A stretch of 64,000 nt of DNA from Platycnemis pennipes (Eukaryota > Arthropoda > Insecta > Odonata > Platycnemididae), in contig OW121852.1 in the NCBI GenBank assembly GCA_933228895.1, positions 132,117,544 to 132,181,543 on the forward strand. Direction: 5' to 3'. The notes below the pieces were generated by a model that did not search any database, was not told the origin of the DNA, and was given only the letters and a program-made list of their open reading frames with translations. The translations under genes and the position numbers were made by a program. Within the stretch, counting starts at the first letter, position 1; every line of letters starts with the position of its first letter. Below are positions 60,001 through 61,457 of the stretch, in pieces.

Positions 60001-60098
60001 AGTCATCCAACCTGACTATAGACGAGGTTAAGAAGAAGTTGGATGAGTTCCTCAGGGCCAAGGATCCGAATAATGATCAGATTTTTGCGTGGATTCAG
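6001..60098 (+). CDS. eIF4G: eIF4G: eukaryotic translation initiation factor 4 gamma (20 exons, C-terminus off window)
   Basis: This is the cytoplasmic scaffold that binds the cap-binding protein eIF4E, the helicase eIF4A and, through eIF3, the 40S subunit. Coding exons: 6001-6067, 10550-11061, 16454-16886, 23505-23647, 24150-24260, 25192-25368, 26244-26381, 26941-27156, 27618-27697, 28573-28738, 29184-29505, 34109-34191, 36559-36707, 42890-43020, 53052-53272, 57529-57701, 58009-58088, 58272-58396, 58933-59028, 59955-60098. They sum to 3567 nt (1189 codons), and the phases match at all 19 junctions. Domains by residue: eIF4E motif 351-357, MIF4G about 482-720, MA3 about 960-1075, start of W2 about 1160 onward. 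The eIF4E motif separates it from the DAP5/NAT1 paralogue. ATG 6001 is the first in-frame start, with A at -3 and G at +4. The N-terminus is shorter than in full-length animal eIF4G and lacks a recognisable PABP-binding region, so longer isoforms from other first exons are possible. Confidence 0.93.
6068..10549 (+). other. eIF4G intron 1
   Basis: The intron is 4.5 kb with ends GTGAGG...TTTAATAG. It starts CpG-rich, with a pyrimidine/CT tract near 6836-6870 and GC-rich DNA at 7000-7300, and becomes CpG-poor from about 7.7-8 kb. It contains a 149-bp tandem duplication (8189-8487). I see no further coding exon, but alternative first exons between 6.5 and 7.7 kb cannot be excluded. Confidence 0.55.
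8189..8487. repeat. 149-bp tandem duplication
   Basis: Two adjacent, nearly identical 149-bp copies start at 8189 and 8338. Each begins tgtaccccttttctgtaatg and ends in tttagcaaatgtg. The lack of visible divergence points to a recent duplication or to an assembly doubling. It is intronic, 2.1 kb downstream of eIF4G exon 1, with no coding capacity seen. Confidence 0.9.
10550..11061 (+). CDS. eIF4G: eIF4G exon 2
   Basis: The exon follows the acceptor TTTAATAG and ends before GTGGGT at 11062 (phase 0). It encodes residues 23-193. A Lys/Arg-rich start contains DLNRKGAEKE...MDAF, matching the conserved basic block upstream of the eIF4E site in animal eIF4G, followed by a Gln run and long Ser/Pro/Ala-rich disordered sequence. 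It has no folded domain. Confidence 0.85.
11461..12557 (-). pseudogene. Mariner transposase pseudogene
   Basis: Read on the minus strand from ATG at 12557, it encodes an N-terminal helix-turn-helix region (FLNAK...SAEIHRQLV), then a DDE catalytic core: a DETW block near 12040, HDNARPH near 11755 and PYSPNLAPSDYHLF near 11660. The last two acidic residues are 34 apart, as in mariner (D,D34D). It ends NNGGNYVEK then TAG at 11461. Breaks include a frameshift between the HTH and core frames, a TAG replacing the residue after QQLG (about 11695), and a 42-bp in-frame duplication. Confidence 0.9.
12277..12361 (-). repeat. 42-bp tandem duplication inside mariner transposase
   Basis: A 42-bp unit occurs twice in a row (about 12278-12319 and 12320-12361). 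On the minus strand it repeats the 14 residues VVNDGLVEKENEKI in frame, in the linker after the HTH. It is private to this copy as far as the window shows. Confidence 0.9.
12757..16453 (+). other. eIF4G intron 2, part after mariner
   Basis: This is AT-rich, very CpG-poor intronic DNA. I see no exon, transposon end or RNA gene in it. The acceptor before exon 3 follows a pyrimidine-rich stretch (ctttctttactcttatctga). A CAG at 16393-16395 looks like an acceptor too, but its frame runs into TGA, so 16454 is preferred. Confidence 0.6.
16454..16886 (+). CDS. eIF4G: eIF4G exon 3
   Basis: It encodes residues 194-337 plus one base, ending ...KLKFKKEHYKE just before the conserved DQW block of exon 4. 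The composition is rich in Glu, Ser and Val (an acidic disordered linker), as in the region before the eIF4E site in other animals. The donor is GTATGT at 16887, phase 1. The start at 16454 is set by phase 0 from exon 2, since the upstream alternative at 16396 is closed by a stop. Confidence 0.85.
16887..18447 (+). other. eIF4G intron 3, first part
   Basis: AT-rich intronic DNA without recognised exons or complete transposons. The last 200 bp are A-rich and abut the first copy of the inverted TA-flanked element pair. Confidence 0.5.
18448..20117 (-). mobile_element. TA-flanked DNA transposon F, copy 1
   Basis: The 1670-bp element has related ends: CACTAAGTCCTCGACTTAGG on the left and, read inward from the right, CAGTAACTCCTTGACTTATG. 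TA follows the right end; the left flank is degenerate. It matches copy 2 (20552-21632) in inverted orientation over most of its length, with an extra segment around 19.0-19.5 kb. The ends resemble Tc1/mariner-pogo type elements, but the small ORF it carries looks MADF-like, so the superfamily is uncertain. Confidence 0.75.
19737..19856 (-). CDS. Short MADF-like ORF in element F copy 1
   Basis: This is a 39-residue ATG-to-stop frame beginning MSTEEFIAVVKKYPLLNPKI. Its spacing of E-F-I-x-x-V-K-K-Y-P-x-L resembles the first helix of MADF (Myb/SANT-like) DNA-binding domains. Copy 2 preserves the same start and frame for 24 residues. It is probably the surviving first exon of a transposon-encoded DNA-binding protein; the rest of the domain is not readable. 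Confidence 0.4.
   Translation of the reverse strand: MSTEEFIAVVKKYPLLNPKIDENDQVKYLYISTILNVNC
20118..20551 (+). other. Spacer between inverted element F copies
   Basis: A 434-bp unique spacer between the two opposite copies. Near its right end (about 20500-20548) is a sequence that read inward begins CAGTAGAACACAGATTATTT, like the end of a pogo-type element, but no partner end was found. Confidence 0.35.
20552..21632 (+). mobile_element. TA-flanked DNA transposon F, copy 2 (inverted)
   Basis: The 1081-bp element is flanked by TA on both sides (20550-20551 and 21633-21634). It begins CATTAGGTCCTTGACTTATG and, read inward from its right end, CAGCAAGTCCTCGACTTGCG. It is the reverse complement of copy 1 with about 0.6 kb missing. 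A frame at 20810-20884 begins MLTEEFIVTVKKYLLLNPKI, the homologue of the MADF-like ORF of copy 1, cut by a TAG. Confidence 0.75.
21914..23237. mobile_element. Dispersed element C, copy 1 (CAGGGTGGC ends)
   Basis: The 1.3-kb element begins CAGGGTGGCGATCGTCAGGG and ends GTAGCCACCCTG, giving a 9-bp terminal inverted repeat. Both ends are lined with 'tcagggaaa' motifs. It is closely similar to copy 2 (47209-51762 minus its insertion). Target duplication is unclear here. It has no convincing protein, so it is a non-autonomous DNA element of unknown superfamily. A single TTAA at 22180-22183 is the empty site of the insertion found in copy 2. Confidence 0.75.
23505..23647 (+). CDS. eIF4G: eIF4G exon 4 (eIF4E-binding motif)
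   Basis: It encodes residues 338-385 (the first codon is completed by the last base of exon 3). It contains DQWSPLNPQGKKKYERDFLM: the canonical eIF4E-binding motif Y-x4-L-hydrophobic is Y351...L356-M357, Tyr codon at 23543-23545. This helix docks on the dorsal face of eIF4E and is what 4E-BPs compete for. The donor is GTAAGT at 23648, phase 0. Confidence 0.95.
23648..24149 (+). other. eIF4G intron 4
   Basis: A 502-bp GT-AG intron, AT-rich, with no repeat or RNA gene seen. It ends in a tandem acceptor CAGCAG (24147-24152). Confidence 0.8.
24150..24260 (+). CDS. eIF4G: eIF4G exon 5
   Basis: It encodes residues 386-422: QQQSSFRPVDAKTIGNLSRS then SPQDFAPGFVRSGHQSK, the linker between the eIF4E motif and MIF4G. 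It is recognisable by the RPVD...DFAPGF pattern shared with vertebrate eIF4G. Two acceptors three bases apart would include or drop one Gln. The donor is GTGAGT at 24261, phase 0. Confidence 0.85.
24563..24775. mobile_element. MITE with GGCCGTTTTA ends
   Basis: About 210 bp with terminal inverted repeats: AAGGCCGTTTTAAATGGTAC on the left and, read inward from the right, TAGGCCGTTTTACACGGTGT. Both continue into similar tgtacaaa-type sequence over roughly 40 bp. It has no coding capacity. It lies in intron 5, and a related element sits at 49438-49611. Confidence 0.75.
24776..25191 (+). other. eIF4G intron 5, 3' part
   Basis: Plain AT-rich intron after the MITE. The acceptor is a pyrimidine tract plus TTTCAG at 25186-25191. 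Nothing else is seen, and the 5' part (24261-24562) is likewise plain. Confidence 0.6.
25192..25368 (+). CDS. eIF4G: eIF4G exon 6
   Basis: It encodes residues 423-481 and includes KPKMQKIIHVSLSLNEDPKL and a downstream AWKPRYK. These correspond to the conserved 'RKII...AWKP' segment just before MIF4G, the stretch implicated in RNA binding in vertebrate eIF4G. The C-terminal part is Lys/Asp rich. The donor is GTGAGT at 25369, phase 0. Confidence 0.9.
25533..26054. mobile_element. Possible TA-flanked MITE in intron 6
   Basis: About 520 bp. It begins CAGTAGAAGTCCACTGTAAT after TA (25531-25532) and, read inward from the right, CAGAAGAAGTCCAATACTAC with TA beyond (26055-26056). The inverted match is only about 14 bp, so the call is tentative. 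The pattern is like pogo-type ends elsewhere in the window. Confidence 0.4.
26244..26381 (+). CDS. eIF4G: eIF4G exon 7 (start of MIF4G)
   Basis: It encodes residues 482-527: ELYAAMRGILNKLTPQNFDK then LVLKVMKLPIDTMDKLKGVI and DLVFDK. These are the first HEAT helices of the MIF4G domain, with the highly conserved ILNKLTP and GVIDL(V/I)F blocks. MIF4G binds eIF4A and stimulates its helicase cycle. The length is 46 codons exactly, phase 0 at both ends. Confidence 0.96.
26382..26940 (+). other. eIF4G intron 7
   Basis: A 559-bp intron that includes a T13 run near 26829-26841. Near 26497 is a short copy of the motif GCCAAAAGGATGCTGAGC found in dispersed repeat A. Confidence 0.7.
26941..27156 (+). 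CDS. eIF4G: eIF4G exon 8 (MIF4G)
   Basis: It encodes residues 528-599. AVDEPNFSVAYAELCNYLNN opens it, and FRKILLKRCQNEFEKDKATG matches the most conserved stretch of MIF4G (EPNFSVAYA...L(L)NRCQ.EFEKDK), which contacts eIF4A. The donor is GTAAGT at 27157, phase 0. Confidence 0.96.
27157..27617 (+). other. eIF4G intron 8
   Basis: A 461-bp GT-AG intron. No repeat, ncRNA or cryptic exon is recognised. Confidence 0.7.
27618..27697 (+). CDS. eIF4G: eIF4G exon 9 (MIF4G)
   Basis: Residues 600-626: a charged helix rich in Glu, Lys and Arg, ending RRKSVGVT and the first two bases of an Arg codon. This equals the 'ARRRSLGN' turn preceding FIGEL in animal eIF4G. The donor is GTCAGC, phase 2, completed to Arg by exon 10. 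Confidence 0.92.
27698..28572 (+). other. eIF4G intron 9
   Basis: An 875-bp GT-AG intron of AT-rich unique sequence. No transposon ends or RNA genes are seen. Confidence 0.7.
28573..28738 (+). CDS. eIF4G: eIF4G exon 10 (MIF4G)
   Basis: Residues 626-681: FIGELYKLGMINQCIMVTCI, then EESLECLCKLLTTVGKVLEE. FIGEL(F/Y)KL and DEESLECLC.LL(T)T(I/V)GK are signature helices of MIF4G. The donor is GTAAGT at 28739, phase 0. Confidence 0.96.
28739..29183 (+). other. eIF4G intron 10
   Basis: A 445-bp GT-AG intron. Nothing else is recognised. Confidence 0.7.
29184..29505 (+). CDS. eIF4G: eIF4G exon 11 (end of MIF4G)
   Basis: Residues 682-788 plus one base. FFNKMKTIVQERKTSSRVRF and MLQDVIDL...WVPRR form the last MIF4G helices (KTSSR(V/I)RFMLQDV). 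After this comes a Gly/Ser/Arg-rich linker. The donor is a GTATGT at 29506, phase 1; the open frame continues past it, but only this donor fits the phase of exon 12. Confidence 0.92.
29506..30873 (+). other. eIF4G intron 11, first part
   Basis: AT-rich unique intron. Short open frames here show no motif, and no transposon ends are seen. Confidence 0.5.
30874..31975. repeat. Dispersed repeat A, copy 1
   Basis: It is alignable by eye with 43688-44557 in the same orientation, from ctgatactgttccatgtgtt to the end near ccaaatatagcta, except for an extra stretch of about 230 bp (roughly 31555-31785) in this copy. It contains the motif GCCAAAAGGATGCTGAGC. The minus strand carries a Cys-rich open frame of about 97 codons (31241-31534) that is also open in copy 2. 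No terminal repeats or target duplications are found, so the class is unknown. Confidence 0.75.
31241..31534 (-). CDS. Cys-rich open frame in repeat A copy 1 (unknown)
   Basis: An open frame with no ATG start containing FGLVLLQTCQRCANHNTIHT, then ...NECPYDIPLL and NFPTQFLCSCKC. The homologous frame at 44047-44343 is uninterrupted and shares most residues, including the cysteines. The C-x2-C...H...C spacing hints at a zinc-binding fragment of a transposon protein, but I do not recognise the family. It could be chance conservation of a young repeat. Confidence 0.3.
   Translation of the reverse strand: MCSFSGNKFGLVLLQTCQRCANHNTIHTLCLGSEEINVQKGNRVTNECPYDIPLLTVAGNFPTQFLCSCKCAHIFPMLSLLLQNRFALRSHGMHQFH
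31976..34108 (+). other. eIF4G intron 11, last part
   Basis: AT-rich intron. A piece at 32741-32800 (TTACAGTAAACTCTCGATAA...) looks like a single pogo-type end without partner. A GC-rich inverted repeat with a G13 run occupies about 33390-33840. The acceptor before exon 12 is TTTTCAG at 34102-34108. Confidence 0.5.
33390..33840. repeat. GC-rich foldback with G13 tract
   Basis: The arm at about 33395-33465 (ggaaaagggtccggttgtgg, agagggaag) is the inverse of about 33768-33835 (cttccctctccacaaccaca, cccttttccc). The 0.3-kb loop is G-rich on the + strand, with a run of 13 G at 33690-33702. It is probably a MITE-like foldback; open frames across it follow from the skewed composition. Confidence 0.65.
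34109..34191 (+). CDS. eIF4G: eIF4G exon 12
   Basis: Residues 789-816, joined after exon 11: DGWSVVPPKSSKNITVDAGK and LKMSAGV. It matches the conserved linker 'DDGGW..VP....R..D...L' after MIF4G. It starts with two bases completing a codon (phase 1) and ends at GTAAGA, phase 0. Confidence 0.88.
34192..36558 (+). other. eIF4G intron 12
   Basis: A 2.4-kb intron. It contains a partial copy of repeat A (about 35610-35810) and otherwise AT-rich unique sequence. The acceptor is TTTTGCAG at 36551-36558. Confidence 0.6.
35610..35815. repeat. Dispersed repeat A, partial copy
   Basis: It shares with 31020-31200 and 43830-44005 the block from attctgccatgcaatgatga through GCCAAAAGGATGCTGAGC and gtgaagatt to tccaccctgttatt. 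Only the middle part of the repeat is present. Confidence 0.8.
36559..36707 (+). CDS. eIF4G: eIF4G exon 13
   Basis: Residues 817-865 plus two bases: ELLGPNYKSKWSEGASGGSV, then KLNQFQILGD...GLGSE and the first two bases of Arg. It corresponds to the 'WGKG.SGG...LNRF..L' linker of vertebrate eIF4G. To fit exon 14 (which needs phase 2) the exon must end at 36707, where the donor is AG|GCAAGT, a consensus GC donor. The nearby GTAAAC at 36712 would give the wrong phase. Confidence 0.85.
36755..37640. repeat. Imperfect direct repeat, about 440-bp period
   Basis: Two related units: about 36840-37110 and 37280-37560. Shared landmarks are tcggatc...gatct, gagccccg(t/a)gaatgga, gacaagaagagg, aactc/ttgggtcacgaa, and cc(g/t)cctacattc. 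Divergence is considerable. It begins within 50 bases of the exon 13 donor. No element ends are recognised. Confidence 0.65.
37686..39213. mobile_element. Pogo/Tigger-like non-autonomous element D
   Basis: 1528 bp. It begins CAGTGGAATCCCGGTATAAC after TA (37684-37685) and, read inward from the right, CAGTAGAAGCCCGGTATAGT before TA (39214-39215). The terminal repeats extend with 'actcgct(a)(t)aa...gcg' similarity. The TA duplication and CAGT(A/G)GAA ends are typical of the pogo/Tigger group. No transposase is readable. A long hairpin occupies the middle. Confidence 0.85.
38110..38786. repeat. Long hairpin (foldback) rich in cgata motifs
   Basis: The left arm (about 38110-38425) and right arm (about 38510-38786) are inverse copies, roughly 85-90% alike by eye, around a loop of about 80 bp. 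The inner arm pairs gacagccgttgggttggcc with ggccaactcaacggctgtc. The outer arm is a string of atatcg(c/t)gata-like units. As RNA in the intron it would form a stem of about 270-300 bp. Confidence 0.85.
39858..41491 (-). mobile_element. Pogo/Tigger-like element E (decayed)
   Basis: 1634 bp. It begins CAGTTGAGCATCTTTAATCC after TA (39856-39857) and, read inward from the right, CAGTTGAGCACCCTTAATCC before TA (41492-41493). The inverted match of about 23 bp continues into 'ggcaaaattgcc'-like sequence. A minus-strand transposase fragment supports pogo/Tigger membership. Confidence 0.88.
40645..40731 (-). pseudogene. Pogo/Tigger transposase fragment
   Basis: The minus-strand frame MWEISRACNSISPSVLKHAW followed by FKLWPALR and a stop resembles the 'I..AW.S(I/V).P.T(L/I)...W.KL.P' block near the C-terminus of pogo/Tigger (jerky-like) transposases. 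Flanking frames on both sides show no clear catalytic motifs. The element is dead. Confidence 0.45.
41494..42330 (+). other. eIF4G intron 13, between elements
   Basis: AT-rich sequence. A stretch at 42240-42330 is diverged but resembles the inside of element D. Confidence 0.4.
42331..42410 (-). mobile_element. Fragment of element D end (inverted)
   Basis: ttcggatataatgagcgctt, followed by tatagcgagtgatttc and agcacttgttatacc, is the reverse complement, with substitutions, of the left end of element D (37690-37770). Only this terminal part is recognisable. Confidence 0.6.
42890..43020 (+). CDS. eIF4G: eIF4G exon 14
   Basis: Residues 866-909 plus one base: the split Arg, then YKEPKMPRYKESSQSYTKSG and a Ser/Arg-rich stretch ending KNVSG. 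This is a low-complexity linker between MIF4G and MA3. The acceptor is CCTGTAG at 42883-42889 and the donor GTGAGT at 43021. The phases on both sides (2 in, 1 out) are the main support for its inclusion. Confidence 0.75.
43021..43687 (+). other. eIF4G intron 14, first part
   Basis: It contains a CpG- and GC-rich stretch (about 43250-43570) unlike the surrounding intron, and the start of a short dispersed repeat (43586-43670) also seen at 52185-52265. Small open frames here are unsupported. Confidence 0.45.
43586..43670. repeat. Short dispersed repeat B, copy 1
   Basis: gaacaaaatggagttacgca-like sequence (here gaaacaaaatgg), then caaatagctatccgcaatgg and ttactcggaaggtc...ctgacacac. It matches 52190-52265 with few changes. 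Confidence 0.7.
43688..44557. repeat. Dispersed repeat A, copy 2
   Basis: Same-orientation homologue of 30874-31975 lacking its extra stretch of about 230 bp. It ends at gccaaatatagctaaat. The minus-strand Cys-rich frame (44047-44343) is open. Confidence 0.8.
44047..44343 (-). CDS. Cys-rich open frame in repeat A copy 2 (unknown)
   Basis: About 98 codons: FGLVLLQTCQRCTNHNYIHT, ...NECPNDIPLL and NFPTQFLCSCKC. It is homologous to 31241-31534 and, like it, free of stops, with most cysteines kept. It is possibly a remnant of a protein domain of the repeat. Confidence 0.3.
   Translation of the reverse strand: MRYSFSGSKFGLVLLQTCQRCTNHNYIHTLCLGSKEINLQTGNRATNECPNDIPLLKVAGNFPTQFLCSCKCTRIFPMLSLSLQNRLALRSQGMHQLR
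44777..46626. mobile_element. Pogo/Tigger-like element G, copy 1
   Basis: 1850 bp. It begins CAGTAGAACCTCTATTTTAC after TA (44775-44776) and, read inward from the right, CAGTAGAACCTCTTTTTTAC before TA (46627-46628). The first 23 bp of the ends differ at one position. Subterminal 'ttacgaa' repeats follow. No intact transposase. It is homologous in inverse orientation to 61458-64000, and at 46350-46357 (cctatctg) it keeps the empty target of the hAT-like insertion found there. Confidence 0.9.
46629..47208 (+). other. eIF4G intron 14, between elements
   Basis: AT-rich DNA with a more CpG-rich patch around 46800-46990. No features are recognised. Confidence 0.4.
49438..49611. mobile_element. MITE with perfect-type palindrome core
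   Basis: The ends ggccgtcgtgcgc (49438) and, read inward from the right, GGCCGTTTCACACGG resemble the MITE at 24563-24775. Its core is a spacer-free palindrome of two 36-base arms, 49465-49500 and 49501-49536, differing at two positions (centre attagaacatgttctaat). Confidence 0.75.
50262..50304. repeat. Perfect 21-bp inverted repeat, 1-base spacer
   Basis: ttctggcatggtactaatac plus a (50262-50282), spacer a, then the exact inverse (50284-50304). It would extrude as a cruciform or fold as a tight RNA hairpin. It lies inside the TTAA-flanked insertion. Confidence 0.9.
51763..52184 (+). other. eIF4G intron 14, after element C
   Basis: A possible decayed TA-element: ccactttgttataaa-type sequence ends in gggcttggctgta near 51970-51982, but no partner end is clear. 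Otherwise plain. Confidence 0.3.
52185..52265. repeat. Short dispersed repeat B, copy 2
   Basis: gggaacaaaatggagttacg, caaatagttatccacaatgg and ttactcagaaggtc...ctgacacac: same orientation as 43586-43670, about 90% alike. Confidence 0.7.
52375..52740 (+). pseudogene. GIY-YIG endonuclease remnant (Penelope-like element?)
   Basis: The frame from ATG 52375 contains ELYCKDCSSVFVGQTDLCKP: a (I/L)Y-x-C-x2-C...(Y/F)VGQT pattern like the GIY-YIG nuclease C-terminus of Penelope-like retroelements, where a Cys pair precedes YIGQT. The expected Arg and EH residues downstream are gone or frameshifted. Later text in another frame (KKWRRLDDPEEWGVKHF) may belong to the same tail. No reverse transcriptase was found nearby. 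Confidence 0.45.
52741..53051 (+). other. eIF4G intron 14, 3' end
   Basis: AT-rich intron end. The acceptor before exon 15 is GTGCAG at 53046-53051. Confidence 0.6.
53052..53272 (+). CDS. eIF4G: eIF4G exon 15 (start of MA3)
   Basis: Residues 910-983. A Ser/Pro/Thr-rich linker (SSMESSRIRSGPPSKTPSRD and following) leads to LSPEKVDRACSMIIEDYVSD and PNAK, the first helix of the MA3 domain (LS.E.(L/V)...(S/A)..IIE(D/E)Y). The donor is GTCAGT at 53273, phase 0. Confidence 0.92.
53273..54244 (+). other. eIF4G intron 15, first part
   Basis: AT-rich DNA with a CpG-bearing stretch at about 53520-53640 (direct motif tacgtca / gtgacgtaa). No gene or clear repeat is seen. Ends at the 3' tail of the antisense retrotransposon. 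Confidence 0.4.
54340..55672 (-). pseudogene. Reverse transcriptase part of non-LTR element
   Basis: Two overlapping frames. 55304-55672 reads MNSYRPISIQSQLAKIFEKV ... FFDFSKAFDCGNHEHLL (RT blocks 1-3). 54340-55389 reads HGVPQGSVLGPVLFLLYIND ... ILYADDTNFI, with the catalytic YADD at 55159-55170, then thumb and C-terminal sequence (KFLGLHLD..MTWEPHI). A frameshift lies in the overlap, and an upstream TGA at about 55702 sits where Trp is usual. Confidence 0.9.
55947..56843 (-). pseudogene. Endonuclease part of non-LTR element
   Basis: A 298-codon frame with AP-endonuclease motifs: IILTGDFNCDW (catalytic GDFN), QLDYVATN and SDLSDHYPVFS (SDH catalytic pair), followed by the linker to RT. The first half of the nuclease (the N...E and W/Y residues) is absent because of 5' truncation. 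The frame is interrupted between 55947 and 55672. Confidence 0.85.
56846..57528 (+). other. eIF4G intron 15, last part
   Basis: Intron DNA. A short piece of the repeat A motif (GCCAAAAGGATACTGAGC) lies near 57437. The acceptor is a T-rich tract plus CTTGCAG at 57522-57528. Confidence 0.6.
57529..57701 (+). CDS. eIF4G: eIF4G exon 16 (MA3)
   Basis: Residues 984-1040 plus two bases: EAYECIKEKLPYVNYIDFVC, then ISLEKVLEHSPVVRASFGKL and IVYLITEQLITKQLFVDA. These are paired MA3 helices, the second eIF4A-binding domain in animal eIF4G. The donor is GTAAGT at 57702, phase 2. Confidence 0.95.
57702..58008 (+). other. eIF4G intron 16
   Basis: A 307-bp AT-rich GT-AG intron. Nothing else is seen. Confidence 0.7.
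58009..58088 (+). CDS. eIF4G: eIF4G exon 17 (MA3)
   Basis: Residues 1041-1067 plus one base: LNRLLAQAEDMLIDVPKFWE followed by YIADIL. It matches the MA3 block 'L...AEDM.IDIP..W.Y(L/I)AE(L/I)'. A 183-bp intron separates it from exon 18. The donor is GTAAAG, phase 1. Confidence 0.94.
58272..58396 (+). CDS. eIF4G: eIF4G exon 18 (end of MA3)
   Basis: Residues 1068-1109: VVLLEEEVLPLSVLREFTSQ, then LSGPLVVACLKLLFKNK. The last helices of MA3 and the connector toward W2. The acceptor is AATTGCAG at 58264-58271 and the donor GTCAGA at 58397, phase 0. Confidence 0.92.
58397..58932 (+). other. eIF4G intron 18
   Basis: A 536-bp GT-AG intron. No repeat or RNA gene is recognised. Confidence 0.7.
58933..59028 (+). 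CDS. eIF4G: eIF4G exon 19
   Basis: Residues 1110-1141: GHAWIIEKWKASSLQWKDLI, then AAEEVDSFVKEH. It equals the vertebrate segment 'LW...GLSWK(E/D)FL......FV.E'. It has 32 codons, phase 0 both sides. The donor is GTAAGA at 59029. Confidence 0.92.
59029..59787 (+). other. eIF4G intron 19, first part
   Basis: AT-rich unique intron DNA. No elements are recognised before the 94-bp direct repeat. Confidence 0.5.
59788..59881 (+). repeat. 94-bp direct repeat, upstream copy
   Basis: Begins gatgtacataatggtgttgg and ends tctgagcacct. It differs at one base from 60225-60318. Together with the next 30 bases it forms an imperfect hairpin (aatcattttatgctagacta near 59822 against ctagtctagaaatgatttt near 59890). 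Confidence 0.95.
59955..60098 (+). CDS. eIF4G: eIF4G exon 20 (start of W2)
   Basis: Residues 1142-1189: GLEYVMGGSSSAVFNKSSNL, then IDEVKKKLDEFLRAKDPNND and QIFAWIQ. It matches the entry to the C-terminal W2 HEAT domain ('L...L..LL.......(V/I)F.WI'), which in mammals binds the kinase Mnk. The donor is GTGTGT at 60099, phase 0. The remaining W2 exons and the stop are not in the window. Confidence 0.92.
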
Positions 60099-61457
60099 GT
60101 GTGTGGTTAATGATATATACTGGTGCTGCACTGTTATGTAATGGTGCATGTAATTATGCAAGGTTAATTGCTTGGTTTTCCTTTTAAGTTCATAAATTGT
60201 GCATTTAATTATATTGAAAGTTATGATGTATATAATGGTGTTGGTGTCATGATGAGAATCATTTTATGCTAGACTAGAGTTTCTGACTTGTCTGATTATA
60301 AACTGATTCTGAGCACCTTGAAGTAGAAGTTGACAAAGTTAATGATTGGTACGTAATTAATAAATTTTCCAAGAAAGAGAATTTCCAGCTTCATTTAAAT
60401 ATCTTCACTAAATATCACGAAGTAATTCTCATACCCTGTCCTGTCTTCCTTTACAATTGTTAATTTTAGTTTCGGCTTATGCGATAGTAAGTATGCATCA
60501 ATTAGAATGTTGAAGTATTGGGTTCTTGGTTAGGCTCTTGGGTCTCAGCAAAGAACATTAGCTAAATATAGTAACCTCTGTCCAATTTAATTTTCTGGAA
60601 CTGCTATGTGTTAATCCCAGTGTGTTTAGACTTTTTTCCGTGAAACCCTTGCAACACTTAGTCAACTACCCGATGAAGTCGGTGTTTTGCAATATCTGCC
60701 AACCGTCTGATGAAGAGGTTTCTTCCAAAAGTACTCGCAGTTTCTCCCAAAGGATGGAGTAAAGAATTCAAGCAAGCTAGCTAAGAGGCTTAGTTAACTC
60801 TGCCTCTGGAACTGTCGCTCAGTTTAATTTGACGTGAATGATGTGTTCACTAATGTTTCATTCAAAGAAGCCATGTTGTGGGTGAAGCCACGCTCGTCAA
60901 GTAGGGAGTGGCAGTGAAAATCTTGAGTTCTGTTGGGAGACGAGGATTCGATTGCATTGCCCTAACCTCCCGGTCCATTCTTTGCCCTCGTGAAAAGCTA
61001 TATAGACTTTGGCATCTGTATGTGTTGCACCTGACTGTGTTGATCCTGGATGAAACCTGGGCCATGAGTTTAAAGTAGTGAAGGAACACTAGGATTTCCA
61101 TCTGCTGAGGATTTAAGTGACTCTGATTTTTAAGGATTTCGATTCAAGGTGAAACTCAATTGATTCGAGGATTTGTGGAAAAAAGGCATTTGAGGGATTC
61201 AAAGATTCGAATGTCCCATCCCTAGTTGTAACTTAACCCTTTGAAAGGCAACTCCTTTTAGGTAGACTGCAAAAACTGCCAAGCACGTTTTTTATTAAAT
61301 TAGTTATCAATTAGGATTGATTATTACTATTTCATTCTTTAAATTGTTAATTAACTATTACTGAAGTATGTGTACGTCTCCATCCCGACAATGTATTAAA
61401 TGAGGATAGGACCCCTGATTTGAAGGAAATATACTTTTGCAAATAATTAATGAAATA
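60099..61457 (+). other. eIF4G intron 20, first part
   Basis: Contains the downstream 94-bp repeat, then unique DNA. Around 61100-61235 runs of 'gattcgagga / gattcaaag' end in attcgaatgtcccatcccta, which looks like a decayed hAT-type end with no partner seen. No W2 exon is recognised up to the window end. Confidence 0.45.
60225..60318 (+). repeat. 94-bp direct repeat, downstream copy
   Basis: Same orientation as 59788-59881, offset 437 bp, one mismatch. It stops just before the sequence that would close the hairpin seen in the upstream copy. Confidence 0.95.
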
